From NCBI GenBank assembly GCA_000296795.1, contig BAFH01000004.1, positions 1,148,868 through 1,212,867 on the forward strand: 64,000 nt of DNA. The letters run 5' to 3'. The first letter of the stretch is position 1. Each line of letters opens with the position of its first letter. Made by a program: the position numbers and the translations under genes. Shown one piece after another: positions 27,645 through 37,276 of this stretch. Below the pieces are notes generated by a model. It was not told where the DNA came from and searched no databases. It saw only the letters and a list, made by a program, of their open reading frames with translations. This stretch comes from Candidatus Jettenia caeni. GTDB taxonomy: Bacteria > Planctomycetota > Brocadiia > Brocadiales > Brocadiaceae.

Positions 27645-28472
27645 CTAAACTAACGCTGCTGTATGCGCAGCAAGGCTTTGTTCTCTCGCAAAGTTGATTA
27701 TGGTATGATTAGGACACACCTCCACACATTTTCCGCATGAAGTGCATTTATTATAATCGATTACGGCAAGGTTATTCTGGACATGGATAGCATCGTATGG
27801 ACAAATCTTTTCACATTGCTTACAAGCAATACAAGAATCCTGACAGATCTTTTTAGCAACAGCCCCCTTATCGAGGGATTTGCATCGTACGTGTACCATC
27901 TTTGATTCAGGTACTATGCTGATGATCTTTCTTGGGCAAACCGCCGCACACTTTCCACAACCCGTACAGCGCTCCTTTATCACCTGAGGAAGACCATCCT
28001 TGCCCATATACATTGCTTCGAATTTGCAGGCTTCTACACACGTGCCCAAACCAAGACAACCATAATCGCACCCGAGAAATCCACCGCCTACAATATGCGC
28101 AGCACGGCAATCCTGAATTCCATCATAAGTAAATTTATCTTTAACACCCCTTGCATGGCACATCACAACGGAGATAACACGTTCTCTATTTTCGAATTTT
28201 ACCCCCATGATATTTGCCACGAGTTTTGCTACAGCAGCCTGTCCCACCGTACAGCCACTTACGGGAGCTTTACCTTCCACAACAGCCTGGGCAAAACCAC
28301 CACAACCAGGCTGACTACATGCCCCGCAGTTTGCGCCGGGAAGTACTTCGTTAATACTATCAATGCGCGGATCGACCTTTACCGCGAATTTATCTGATGC
28401 AATGGCCAATCCTATTCCAAAGACCATGCCTAATATACTTAATGTTATCGCAGCGCCTAATATTAAATCCAT
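27645..28472 (-). CDS. rnfB: RnfB-like electron-transport ferredoxin subunit
   Basis: The product (275 residues from the preferred ATG; a TTG at 28487 would add five) has an N-terminal membrane helix (MDLILGAAITLSILGMVFGI), the RnfB 4Fe-4S domain with LPGANCGACSQPGCGGFAQA (about 43-62), and further ferredoxin sites CTGCGKCAAVCP, CIACKQCEKICP and CTSCGKCVEVCP. RnfB feeds electrons from ferredoxin into the Rnf ion-pumping complex. The other Rnf subunits are not in this window, so this is an orphan copy or the complex lies elsewhere. GGGGAAGC precedes the ATG. Confidence 0.88.
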   Translation of the reverse strand: MDLILGAAITLSILGMVFGIGLAIASDKFAVKVDPRIDSINEVLPGANCGACSQPGCGGFAQAVVEGKAPVSGCTVGQAAVAKLVANIMGVKFENRERVISVVMCHARGVKDKFTYDGIQDCRAAHIVGGGFLGCDYGCLGLGTCVEACKFEAMYMGKDGLPQVIKERCTGCGKCAAVCPRKIISIVPESKMVHVRCKSLDKGAVAKKICQDSCIACKQCEKICPYDAIHVQNNLAVIDYNKCTSCGKCVEVCPNHTIINFAREQSLAAHTAALV

Positions 28473-28492
28473 TTTGCTTCCCCACAAATGAG

Positions 28493-29044
28493 TTATTCAA
28501 AAATGTCTTTTAAATCTATTTCTAATCCCTCTATTATCCTGGATTTCACTATTCCTTCTTTTTTAGATCTGCAGAACTCCGAATACGATCCCTTCTCTAA
28601 AGTCAATATTTCGATAGCTTTTTCATCAGGAAATACCAGCCAATATTCCTTTACGCCATATTTTCTATAGATTTCTTTCTTTTCTACGGTATCATAAAAA
28701 GAAGAAGATGGAGATATTATTTCAATAATAAGGTCAGGCGTCCCCTGTATCGCATTTCTACCAATGATACTTTTATTTTCATTTCTAATAAAAATGATAT
28801 CTGGTTGAAATATTTCATCATCATCAAAAATTACATCCGTTGGAGCATTAAAAACCCTTCCGAGTCTTTTTCCCTTTACCCAACTCCATAGTAAAGTTCC
28901 TAAATTCATGGACACACCCTGATGATCTGGCGATGGCGCTGGAACCATATGCAATTCCCCATGAAAAATCTCGTAGCGATTGTTATCATCTATCTTTAGA
29001 TAGTCAGCGTATGTTATTTTTCTTTTATCAGTTATAGATGCCAT
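28493..29044 (-). CDS. Uma2 family (DUF820) putative endonuclease
   Basis: The protein (183 residues from the ATG at 29044) reads ITYADYLKIDDNNRYEIFHG near the N-terminus, then VIFDDDEIFQPDIIFI and GTPDLIIEIISPSSSFYDTV, and YGVKEYWLVFP, the DUF820/Uma2 pattern with a PD-(D/E)xK-like core. Its biological role is unknown. AAGGAAGAAGCG precedes the chosen ATG; a second ATG at 29059 would add five residues. It lies just upstream of rnfB on the same strand. Confidence 0.85.
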   Translation of the reverse strand: MASITDKRKITYADYLKIDDNNRYEIFHGELHMVPAPSPDHQGVSMNLGTLLWSWVKGKRLGRVFNAPTDVIFDDDEIFQPDIIFIRNENKSIIGRNAIQGTPDLIIEIISPSSSFYDTVEKKEIYRKYGVKEYWLVFPDEKAIEILTLEKGSYSEFCRSKKEGIVKSRIIEGLEIDLKDIFE

Positions 29045-29143
29045 CGCTTCTTCCTTCATTTAATTACGTATGATACACTGGAGACTTGGGATCCTACGGA
29101 TATCGCCATCTGTAAAAACACAGAACATAGACAATTAGTTCCA

Positions 29144-30817
29144 TTAAGCCATAGTCCCAATCATTCTATGGATTGCTTGCCCTGCGGGCACCATTGGGAA
29201 GACATTCTCACTTGGGTCTACTCTGAAATCCATAATAACAGGACCATAGAGAGAAAATGCTTTTTCTATCGTCGGCCGGACATCTTCCTTCTTTTCAACC
29301 AGGAATCCTTTTGCGCCATATGCCTCTGCTAACTTAACGAAATCCGGATTGCCGTCAAGATTAACACCAGAATAACGCTTGTTATAAAATAATTCCTGCC
29401 ATTGCCGTACCATTCCAAGATATCCGTTATTCAATATAGCTATTTTCACAGGAATATTTAAACGAACAACCGTACTGAGTTCCTGAATATTCATTTGAAT
29501 ACTGCCGTCTCCTGCAATATCTACCACAATTTTATCGGGACACCCTAATTGAGCCCCTATAGCAGCAGGGAAACCATAACCCATAGTACCAAGCCCACCA
29601 GACGAGAGAAAAGTACGCGGTTTTGTAAACGTAAAAAATTGAGCCGCCCACATCTGATTTTGCCCTACTTCTGTCGTAATAATAGCGTTACCTCTGGCTA
29701 CATCACAGATTTGTTCAATTACATATTGGGGTTTGATTACATTTCCATTATTATTGTAAGATAATGGGCTTTTTTCTTTCCAATGCCTGATTTTATCAAA
29801 CCACTCTCTTCTCTCAACAAAATGGATATATTTTTTCAACTCTTTCAAAATATTTTTTGCATCGCCTACAACCGGAATATCTACCTCGATGCTCTTACTA
29901 ATGGATGACGGATCAATATCAATATGAATAATTTTCGCATCGGGGGCAAATTCATCAATTTTCCCTGTAATACGGTCATCAAATCGTGCGCCAATCGCTA
30001 TCAGAACGTCGGATTCGGTTACAGCAAAATTTGCGTAAGCAGTACCGTGCATTCCTAACATCCCCAAAGATAAGTGATGGTCTTCAGGAAAGCCTCCGAG
30101 ACCCATAAGAGTCGTGGTTACCGGAAGGTTTCCTTTTTCCGAGAACTCAAGCAATTCCTTTGAGCAATCGGAGGCAATGATGCCTCCACCTGTGTAGACA
30201 ACAGGTCGTTTAGAATTATTGATAACTTCAGCAGCAATCTTGATTTGGCGAATATTTCCTTCGTATTTGGGCTTATAGCCTGGTAAATTAACCTCTGCTG
30301 GTATTATCTCCTCGCACTTCTCCATAGTAATATCCACAGGTAAATCAATCAGTACGGGACCCCGGCGCCCTGTATTCGCTATATAAAACGCCTCCTTTAC
30401 AATCCTTGCAAGGTCTTTAATATCTTTTACGAGATAACTGTGCTTCGTTATAGGGCGGGTAATACCGATGATATCAGCTTCCTGAAAGGCATCATTCCCG
30501 ATAAGAAATGTTTTTACTTGTCCTGTTATAGCCACGACAGGGATAGAATCCATGTAAGCCGTGGCAATAGCGGTAGCCAGATTTGTAGCGCCAGGCCCTG
30601 ATGTGGCAAGACAAACACCTACTTTACCGGTAGCTCTGGCATATCCGTCTGCTGCATGACCAGCGCCCTGTTCATGTCTGGTTAAAATAAATTTTATGGG
30701 AGATTCAAATAATACATCAAATAATGGCAAAACGGCGCCACCGGGGATTCCAAAGACATACTCAACCCCTTCCCGTATTAAAGCATCTACTAAAATTTGT
30801 GAACCTGTCTTAATCAT
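29144..30817 (-). CDS. ilvB: Acetolactate synthase large subunit
   Basis: The 557-residue thiamine-diphosphate enzyme makes acetolactate or acetohydroxybutyrate for branched-chain amino acids. It has the conserved N-terminal ThDP pyrimidine domain (YVFGIPGGAVLPLFDVL, HEQGAGHAADGYARATGKVG with the catalytic Glu, ATSGPGATNLATAIATAYMDSIPVVAITGQV), the central FAD-binding domain (DVLIAIGARFDDRITG) and the ThDP-binding domain with DIAGDGSIQMN and NNGYLGMVRQWQ. No ilvN small subunit or ilvC is adjacent. Confidence 0.95.
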   Translation of the reverse strand: MIKTGSQILVDALIREGVEYVFGIPGGAVLPLFDVLFESPIKFILTRHEQGAGHAADGYARATGKVGVCLATSGPGATNLATAIATAYMDSIPVVAITGQVKTFLIGNDAFQEADIIGITRPITKHSYLVKDIKDLARIVKEAFYIANTGRRGPVLIDLPVDITMEKCEEIIPAEVNLPGYKPKYEGNIRQIKIAAEVINNSKRPVVYTGGGIIASDCSKELLEFSEKGNLPVTTTLMGLGGFPEDHHLSLGMLGMHGTAYANFAVTESDVLIAIGARFDDRITGKIDEFAPDAKIIHIDIDPSSISKSIEVDIPVVGDAKNILKELKKYIHFVERREWFDKIRHWKEKSPLSYNNNGNVIKPQYVIEQICDVARGNAIITTEVGQNQMWAAQFFTFTKPRTFLSSGGLGTMGYGFPAAIGAQLGCPDKIVVDIAGDGSIQMNIQELSTVVRLNIPVKIAILNNGYLGMVRQWQELFYNKRYSGVNLDGNPDFVKLAEAYGAKGFLVEKKEDVRPTIEKAFSLYGPVIMDFRVDPSENVFPMVPAGQAIHRMIGTMA

Positions 30818-31046
30818 TACTTTTCTATATTATGAAAGATTATGGAAATATTCATTAAAATATAAAACATAATAAACATTAACTCTATTACAAGAAAAAG
30901 CGATTGCAGCATCCACCGCTTTCAGGATATGTTTCAACAGGAGTGCGTAAATTTAGTTAAACAAGTAGAAACCTATTTACAAATTTATAATCTGGCATGA
31001 ATTTTGGCTGTTGACAGGGTCAATTCAGCATAAAACCGATACGCCT

Positions 31047-31514
31047 TTACTTATCAGTTTTTTCCTGTTCCATGTCCTCATCCAAATCTACATAATCTAA
31101 GTCTTCCATATCCTCGTACTTTGGTGGCTTATATCCGGGTTTTTTAGACTTTTCAACCTCCTCGTTATAAGCTTTAAGGACTTTTTCCTGAATCTCTTCC
31201 CTGCATTTTGAATTTATTGGGTGTGCCGTATCCGCATGCAACTTTAATCTGCCCGCGCCTTTAGATGCGCGTTTTTCATCAAGTTTTGAACCACAATCGT
31301 TACAATGTTGTGCCATTAAATGGTTTTTTCCACCACATTTAGGACATCTATCCGTAAGCTTTCTGCTCGGCATAGCCACAAACGCCCCTTTGTGTCCTTC
31401 GATAACCTTTAGATCCCTTACGACAAAATCATTATCTATCGTAATGCTACAAAATGCCTGTAATCTATTTCTCTTCGCTTCTGTTAACTTTACTCTGACT
31501 TCAGTAATATTCAC
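31047..31514 (-). CDS. spoVG: SpoVG-family protein with inserted zinc ribbon
   Basis: The 155-residue protein starts [20 protein letters not shown], then [20 protein letters not shown] and PSRKLTD, the SpoVG fold. Instead of the usual short loop it carries a zinc ribbon, [20 protein letters not shown] (about residues 74-93), before resuming with [21 protein letters not shown]. The C-terminus is acidic. SpoVG proteins are small site-specific nucleic-acid-binding regulators. The start overlaps the ispE stop by four bases, so ispE and spoVG form an operon. The zinc-ribbon form is known from planctomycetes and a few other phyla. Confidence 0.9.
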   Translation of the reverse strand: MNITEVRVKLTEAKRNRLQAFCSITIDNDFVVRDLKVIEGHKGAFVAMPSRKLTDRCPKCGGKNHLMAQHCNDCGSKLDEKRASKGAGRLKLHADTAHPINSKCREEIQEKVLKAYNEEVEKSKKPGYKPPKYEDMEDLDYVDLDEDMEQEKTDK

Positions 31515-32422
31515 AATCTTCCCCCTTCCCGCTCCTTAACAGTGTCATCGAAATCGCTGGTTACCACAAACACATCACCGATATTAAGCATCTTTATTGT
31601 CTGTTCAATCTCCTTTTGGTCACATCCTCCTTTACATAAACCATATAAGGCCGAGCCGCTTCCTGATAAGAGTGTACCACAAAAATCAATCTCTGCTAAA
31701 GTCTTTTTTATCTTCTCAAGCCCCGGATAAAGTCTAAAAACTACTTCTTCTAAACGATTATGTAAATAAGCACCTAATTTTTCCGGATTCCCTAATAGTA
31801 GTGTCTGCAAGAAAAAATTAACATCTTTTAAATTTTTTGTCAAGTTAATTTTAAAATTTTCATAAACCGTTGTGGTACTTATCTCAAACTTTGGATAAAT
31901 TATTACATAATTGTATTTTACATGCAATGGATAAGGGATAATTATCTCTCCTCTCCCTTTACATATCGCTGTATTTCCAATAACAAAAAAGGGAGTATCA
32001 GACCCTAATTTTCCGGCTAGCGATATAAGTTTTTTTTCATCATATCCAAGCTGCCATAAGTTGTTTAGCCCAACCAAAGTAGCTACAGCATCACTGCTTC
32101 CACCGCCAAGACCTGCACCGATCGGTATTTTTTTATCTAAATATATTTTTACACCTCTGGAAATTCCAGATTCTTTTTGAAGTAAACGCACCGCTTTTAA
32201 AACAAGATTATCTTCACCGGTAGTGAGCCTGGGATTTGAACAAGAGAATTCTATACCTTTTTCATGATTCTCCAGAAAAATGTAATCAAATAAACTAACT
32301 TCTTGCATAACCGTTTCGATTTCATGATAACCGTCTGGCCGTTTACCCAATATTTCAAGAAACAGATTAATCTTTGCAGGTGCAGCAACCTTTATCTTCC
32401 CTTGTTCTTTCCATATTCTCAT
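31511..32422 (-). CDS. ispE: 4-diphosphocytidyl-2-C-methyl-D-erythritol kinase
   Basis: The 303-residue GHMP kinase phosphorylates CDP-ME in the MEP isoprenoid pathway. Supporting motifs: [22 protein letters not shown] (about 13-34) with the substrate-binding Lys and Asn, the ATP loop [19 protein letters not shown], and [14 protein letters not shown] near the C-terminus. It lies upstream of spoVG with a four-base overlap (31511-31514). The 47-base gap to rsmD suggests they are also cotranscribed. Confidence 0.93.
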   Translation of the reverse strand: MRIWKEQGKIKVAAPAKINLFLEILGKRPDGYHEIETVMQEVSLFDYIFLENHEKGIEFSCSNPRLTTGEDNLVLKAVRLLQKESGISRGVKIYLDKKIPIGAGLGGGSSDAVATLVGLNNLWQLGYDEKKLISLAGKLGSDTPFFVIGNTAICKGRGEIIIPYPLHVKYNYVIIYPKFEISTTTVYENFKINLTKNLKDVNFFLQTLLLGNPEKLGAYLHNRLEEVVFRLYPGLEKIKKTLAEIDFCGTLLSGSGSALYGLCKGGCDQKEIEQTIKMLNIGDVFVVTSDFDDTVKEREGGRL

Positions 32423-32469
32423 ATATTACCTTTTCTCTTTGTATCTTAGCGTCTGACTGGTTAACAGTA

Positions 32470-33042
32470 CTATGCTTTAAAAAATGAAAGCTGCGTATCA
32501 CCATAAACCCGGGTATCGAATAGTTCTAAACAAGAAGCTTCTGGCGGTATGGTAAATTCCATGGTTCTATGCTGTAATATTATGAGACCATCAGGTTGTA
32601 TGATACGTTTATTACATAAGGATGAAAACACGATGAAGAGTTTATTCATATAGGGGATTTTTTCGATACATGGATATGGCGGACTGGCAAGGACGAGGTC
32701 AACTTCTCTCTTATTTTCCTCAAGATATCGAACAATTTCAAACACATCGTATTGTAAGACCTGTGCCTTATCTTGAAGCTTAGTTGTCTCAAGATTTTTC
32801 TTAATAACCTGGATTGCTGATTTCTCTCTTTCTACAAAAATACAAAACTTTGCTCCACGGCTCAATGCCTCTATTCCGATTGCTCCTGTGCCCGCATACA
32901 GATCAATAATTCTGCTGCCTGGAATAACATGTGAAAGTATACTAAAAAGAGAGCCTTTCACCCTATCCAGTATAGGTCTCGTCTTATCCCCCTTTACAGA
33001 ACAAAGGGGCATACCCTTCGCGCTGCCCGCAATTACCCGCAC
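32470..33042 (-). CDS. rsmD: 16S rRNA (guanine966-N2)-methyltransferase
   Basis: The 190-residue protein has MRVIAGSAKGMPLCSVKGDK, TRPILDRVKGSLFSIL, the SAM motif IIDLYAGTGAIGIEALSRGA and a catalytic-loop motif DLVLASPPYP. RsmD proteins usually have DPPY or NPPY in this loop; here it is SPPY, still within the wider (D/N/S)PP(Y/F) group. It methylates G966 in 16S rRNA. It is the first gene of the rsmD-ispE-spoVG minus-strand operon and divergent from prfB. Confidence 0.9.
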   Translation of the reverse strand: MRVIAGSAKGMPLCSVKGDKTRPILDRVKGSLFSILSHVIPGSRIIDLYAGTGAIGIEALSRGAKFCIFVEREKSAIQVIKKNLETTKLQDKAQVLQYDVFEIVRYLEENKREVDLVLASPPYPCIEKIPYMNKLFIVFSSLCNKRIIQPDGLIILQHRTMEFTIPPEASCLELFDTRVYGDTQLSFFKA

Positions 33043-33161
33043 AATATACTAACTATAATAAGTAATGAAACAAATAACCTTTTCTCGTGAATATTATATT
33101 ACCTGGTCTCATAAAAACATGATAAGTATATTTTTCAATTAAGTCAATTCTAAATTCTATA

Positions 33162-33189
33162 TTGACATATACAAGATATAATTTATAAT
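33162..33189 (+). promoter_or_regulatory. Near-consensus sigma-70 promoter for prfB operon
   Basis: TTGACA at 33162-33167 and TATAAT at 33184-33189 are separated by 16 bases. Transcription starting near 33196 gives a leader of about 63 bases to the prfB ATG. Confidence 0.6.
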
Positions 33190-33258
33190 TTTATGTCTTA
33201 CATTAAATCCTGAAGCTATTCCGAATAATAGCAATTTTAAACAAGGTGCTCTATAATT

Positions 33259-34366
33259 ATGGTTGGCAATTTAGAAAAAGAATTAGTTCCTCTTCGGGAA
33301 CGTTTACTCCATCTCGGAGATTCTCTTTGACTTAGAGAATAAAAAAAAAGAACTGTCCACCTTAGAAGAACAACTCTCTTCTCCCCACTTTTGGGAAAAC
33401 AAAGATAAGGCTCAACAAACTATCCGGAGGTTAAAATCTCTTAAGGGAATTCTTTTACCTCTTCACGAATTGCAAAAGACATTCGATGACATAGAATGCT
33501 TATCCATTCTCGCAGAGGAAGAACAAGACGAGCAGGTAGAAGCTGAAGTTGTTGGTGATATTAAGTCATTTACCCAAAAGCTTGAAAAGTTCGAATTGCG
33601 TACTATGCTTGGCGAGCCCCGCGACCATTGCAATGCGTATTTAAGCATTTATGCAGGAGCCGGAGGAACAGAGGCTTGTGATTGGGTGTCCATGTTATTT
33701 CGGATGTATAGCCGCTGGATTGAAAAAAGCGGATATACATTCTCTCTTATCGATGTATTACCAGGTGAAGAAGCTGGGATCAAAAGAATCACCGTCCTTA
33801 TAAAAGGTGATTATGTTTATGGATATTTAAAGTCTGAAATTGGGGTGCATCGTTTAGTACGAATTTCCCCCTTTGATGCAAATGCCAGAAGGCATACATC
33901 TTTTGCCGCAGTCGATGTACTACCGGAAATTGAAGAAGAGGAAGAGATTGAGATTAATGAAAATGACTTACGGATAGATACCTATCGGGCATCCGGAGCG
34001 GGCGGTCAACATGTCAATAAAACATCATCTGCTGTCCGTCTTACGCATATATCTACTGGTATTATCGTACAATGCCAGAGTGAACGCTCGCAGCATCAGA
34101 ACCGAAGGATGGCTTTAAATATGTTGAAAGCAAAATTGTATCAAATAAAAGAAAAAGAAAAAGAGAAAGAACTTTCTATGGCTTATGATGAGAAAGGAGA
34201 AATTGCATGGGGCCATCAAATCCGCTCATATGTATTGCAACCTTATTCTCTTGTTAAAGATTTGCGTACCAATAAGGAAACAGGAAATACCCAGGCCGTA
34301 TTGGATGGAGAAATCGATGAATTTATGGAAGCATATTTAAAGTGGAAAATGCTAAAAATCAGTTAA
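33259..34366 (+). CDS. prfB: Peptide chain release factor 2, with programmed +1 frameshift
   Basis: The gene starts at ATG 33259 (MVGNLEKELVPLRERLLHLG) and reaches TGA at 33328-33330 inside CTTTGAC, the conserved RF2 autoregulatory site. Moving +1 gives DLENKKKELSTLEEQLSSPH and continues to 34366, about 369 residues in all. A purine-rich GGAG lies about five bases before CTT, a weaker stimulator than the AGGGGGT of Escherichia coli. The class I release factor domain with GGQ (RASGAGGQHVNKTSSAVR) follows. RF2 reads UGA and UAA; low RF2 favours the shift. Calling the gene from the next in-frame start near 33470 would lose the N-terminus. Promoter at 33162-33189. Confidence 0.95.
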
Positions 34367-34395
34367 ATATATTTTAAGGAAAATTAGAGAACATT

Positions 34396-35661
34396 ATGAT
34401 TACATTAAAAAACGATGATCCGGAAGTTTGGCGCGCCATACAAGATGAAATAGAAAGACAAAAAAATACCATTGATTTAATTGCATCAGAAAACACCTGC
34501 AGTATCGCGGTACAAGAAGCACAGGGGTCATCGATGACCAATAAATACGCCGAAGGGTATGCGGGAAGACGATGGTATGCCGGATGTGGAAATGTGGATA
34601 CCGTAGAACGTTTAGCAGTTGAAAGAGCAAAACAAATTTTTGGAGCTGAACATGCTAACGTACAACCTCATGCAGGTTCACAAGCTAACATGGCTGTTTG
34701 TTTCTCGGTACTAAAGCCAGGCGACCGTATGTTGGGAATGGATTTATCTCATGGCGGACATCTCACCCACGGATTTAAAAAGAATTTCTCAGGGATGATG
34801 TATGAGATAACCCATTACGGCGTAAAAAAGGACACGGGCTACATCGACTATGATGAGTTACGAAACATTGCCCTTAAAACGAAGCCTCACATAATCATTG
34901 CCGGCGCAAGCGCATATCCAAGAATACTCGACTTCCCAAGATTCAGAAAAATTGCGGATGAGGTTGGAGCTTACTTTATGGCCGATATTGCCCATATTGC
35001 CGGGCTTATCGCCGGAGGCGCTCATCCCAGTCCGGTTCCCTATGCAGATTTTGTTACCACAACAACCCATAAAACACTTCGGGGACCACGAGGCGGTTTG
35101 ATCTTATGTAAATCAAAATATGCGAAAAAGATCGATTCTGTAGTTTTCCCTGGAATTCAAGGTGGACCATTCATGCACGTTATTGCAGCAAAAGCGGTTG
35201 CATTTAAAGAGGCCATGACCGAGGAGTTTAAACAATGCCAACACCAAACGGTAAAGAATGCAAGGGCAATGGCACAGGAATTTGTAAAAAGAGGATACAA
35301 CATTGTATCGGGCGGAACGGATAATCATCTCTTTCTGATCGACCTCCGAAACAAGGGTATTACGGGGAAAGAAGCTCAGTTATCATTAGAAGCAGCCGAT
35401 ATTATCCTGAATAGAAATACGATTCCCTTTGATGAAATGGGCGCAAGTGCAAATGAACCGAACGGTATCCGTATTGGAACGCCTACGATAACCTCAAGAG
35501 GCATGAAAGAAGCTGATGCCGTGAAAATAGCGGACTGTATTGATAAAATCCTCTCACAACCCCACGATATGCAAACAAAGGAAGCTGTTCGAAAAACCAT
35601 CAGAGATCTTTGTTCGCAGTATCCATTATACAAGGAAAATGCCTGCCAGACTTCGAAATAG
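34396..35661 (+). CDS. glyA: Serine hydroxymethyltransferase
   Basis: The 421-residue PLP enzyme interconverts serine and glycine with tetrahydrofolate. Motifs: [40 protein letters not shown], the PLP-binding [18 protein letters not shown] with the Schiff-base Lys (about 215-232), and [14 protein letters not shown]. Standard length. It follows prfB by 29 bases and is followed by an intrinsic terminator at 35693. Confidence 0.97.
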   Translation: MITLKNDDPEVWRAIQDEIERQKNTIDLIASENTCSIAVQEAQGSSMTNKYAEGYAGRRWYAGCGNVDTVERLAVERAKQIFGAEHANVQPHAGSQANMAVCFSVLKPGDRMLGMDLSHGGHLTHGFKKNFSGMMYEITHYGVKKDTGYIDYDELRNIALKTKPHIIIAGASAYPRILDFPRFRKIADEVGAYFMADIAHIAGLIAGGAHPSPVPYADFVTTTTHKTLRGPRGGLILCKSKYAKKIDSVVFPGIQGGPFMHVIAAKAVAFKEAMTEEFKQCQHQTVKNARAMAQEFVKRGYNIVSGGTDNHLFLIDLRNKGITGKEAQLSLEAADIILNRNTIPFDEMGASANEPNGIRIGTPTITSRGMKEADAVKIADCIDKILSQPHDMQTKEAVRKTIRDLCSQYPLYKENACQTSK

Positions 35662-35692
35662 CAATTCTTTAGTAACATTGAGTGCTTTAAAA

Positions 35693-35720
35693 GGGCTGGA
35701 GTAATCCAGCCCAATTTTTT
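35693..35720 (+). terminator. Rho-independent terminator after glyA
   Basis: GGGCTGGA, loop GTAA, TCCAGCCC form a perfect 8-bp stem followed by AATTTTTT. It ends the prfB-glyA transcript only 12 bases before the gpsA start, so gpsA expression depends on read-through or its own promoter. Confidence 0.8.
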
Positions 35721-35732
35721 ATCGTTATCAAA

Positions 35733-36752
35733 ATGACCTCGAGATCGTCACGAAAAATAACTGTTATTGGCAACGGTGGATGGGGAACTACTCTTTCAAT
35801 CCTGCTCCATAAAAAGGGTTATGAGGTTACCCTTTGGGGCGCTGATGCATCGTATGTAAATTATCTGAAAGAGAAAAGAGAAAATGTTAAATTTTTAAAA
35901 GGCATTCCCATCCCTTCCGGAATCTGTATTACTTCTGATATCTCAAAAAAGTTACTCGATGCAGAACTCATCATATCTGCAACACCAACTCCCTACCTGC
36001 GTTCTGTACTTATGAAATTTAAAGATCTACTTGTTTATCGTGTACCTATTGTTAGCGTTACAAAAGGAATTGAAAATAACACCCTTCTGAGACCCAGCCA
36101 GATCATCGCTGATGTTGTTGGAAAACAATCTGTTTCCTTACTTCTCGGCCCAAGCCATGCAGAAGAAGTAGCGCGTGAATTGCCCACAACGACTGTCGCA
36201 TCTTCGCAGGATGCGGGTTTAGCACAATTCGTTCAAGAGGTTTTCACCACAGATAGGTTTAGAGTGTATACAAATCCCGATATGATCGGTGTCGAGTTAG
36301 GCGCAGCGATGAAAAACGTAATTGCTATCGCATCTGGTATTTGCGATGGCTTGAGATTTGGCGATAATTCTAAGGCAGCCCTTATTACCCGCGGATTAGC
36401 AGAGATTAGCCGTCTGGGTATCATTATGGGAGCACAGAGAAGCACCTTCGCAGGACTTACCGGATTAGGCGACTTAATAACGACCTGTATTAGCCCGTAC
36501 GGACGAAACCGCTGGGTCGGAGAACAAATTGGAAAAGGAAGAAAATTGTCTGAAATCCTAAAGAGTATGGAACAAATTGCAGAAGGTGTTTGGACGACAA
36601 AATCTGTTACAGCGCTTTCAAACAGATGGAACGTAGAAATGCCAATCACAAAAGAGATCTACAATGTACTTTTCACCGATAAAAGTCCGCTCGATGCGGT
36701 AAGCAATCTCATGATGCGCACTCCAAAATCTGAAGTGGAAGAGTTAATCTGA
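35733..36752 (+). CDS. gpsA: Glycerol-3-phosphate dehydrogenase [NAD(P)+]
   Basis: The 339-residue enzyme reduces dihydroxyacetone phosphate for phospholipid synthesis. It has the Rossmann motif ITVIGNGGWGTTLSILL (about 9-25), VSVTKGIENNTLLRPSQI, LLGPSHAEEVA and the C-terminal domain ELGAAMKNVIAIASGICDGL with the catalytic Lys, then GLTGLGDLITTCISPYGRNR. Complete; no operon partner downstream. Confidence 0.95.
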   Translation: MTSRSSRKITVIGNGGWGTTLSILLHKKGYEVTLWGADASYVNYLKEKRENVKFLKGIPIPSGICITSDISKKLLDAELIISATPTPYLRSVLMKFKDLLVYRVPIVSVTKGIENNTLLRPSQIIADVVGKQSVSLLLGPSHAEEVARELPTTTVASSQDAGLAQFVQEVFTTDRFRVYTNPDMIGVELGAAMKNVIAIASGICDGLRFGDNSKAALITRGLAEISRLGIIMGAQRSTFAGLTGLGDLITTCISPYGRNRWVGEQIGKGRKLSEILKSMEQIAEGVWTTKSVTALSNRWNVEMPITKEIYNVLFTDKSPLDAVSNLMMRTPKSEVEELI

Positions 36753-37276
36753 ATATAGTCCTTGATCTTCCGTTTTCTCAGTTACCATTTTTTCCATCTC
36801 TTCAATCATTAACCCCTATTATTAAGCTTTCATTCCTTTGATAATGTATGCAATCATATACAGGGAGTATTTTTTTATAACGATTATGAGATATTATGTA
36901 AATATTTATGATATATCTACTTAAAAATAAATATATAAGATCTATGTATGTATATACCTACATAAAACCTAGAGTGTTTCCTTCAAACATAAAATAAATA
37001 CCATTAGAATACCTCTTATGATTATCATAAGTATGTGTTGTTAAGTTATTTATAGAAAAAACTTATATATTTTCTTAAATTTTTCTGTAAAAGAACATTT
37101 TGGCAAATGTATTGCGCTATCAGGGCAGAGAAGCATTATTCCACTCCAGACATCACCGGAATTAATAAGTCCTGCAGAGATAATTCAAAAAATAAAACGA
37201 GAAAAATTCTCATCAAGATCTTATTTTTCGGAACACTTAGTATGTTAGAATAACAAAAGCATGAGGTAACATTATT
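36753..37276. other. 524-bp AT-rich intergenic region before the polysaccharide locus
   Basis: No gene is supported. A plus-strand frame from about 37045 to 37250 reads NFSVKEHFGKCIALSGQRSI and SPAEIIQKIKREKFSSRSYF without an ATG, and may be a fragment of a lost gene. GPS of repeats: none seen. Confidence 0.4.
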
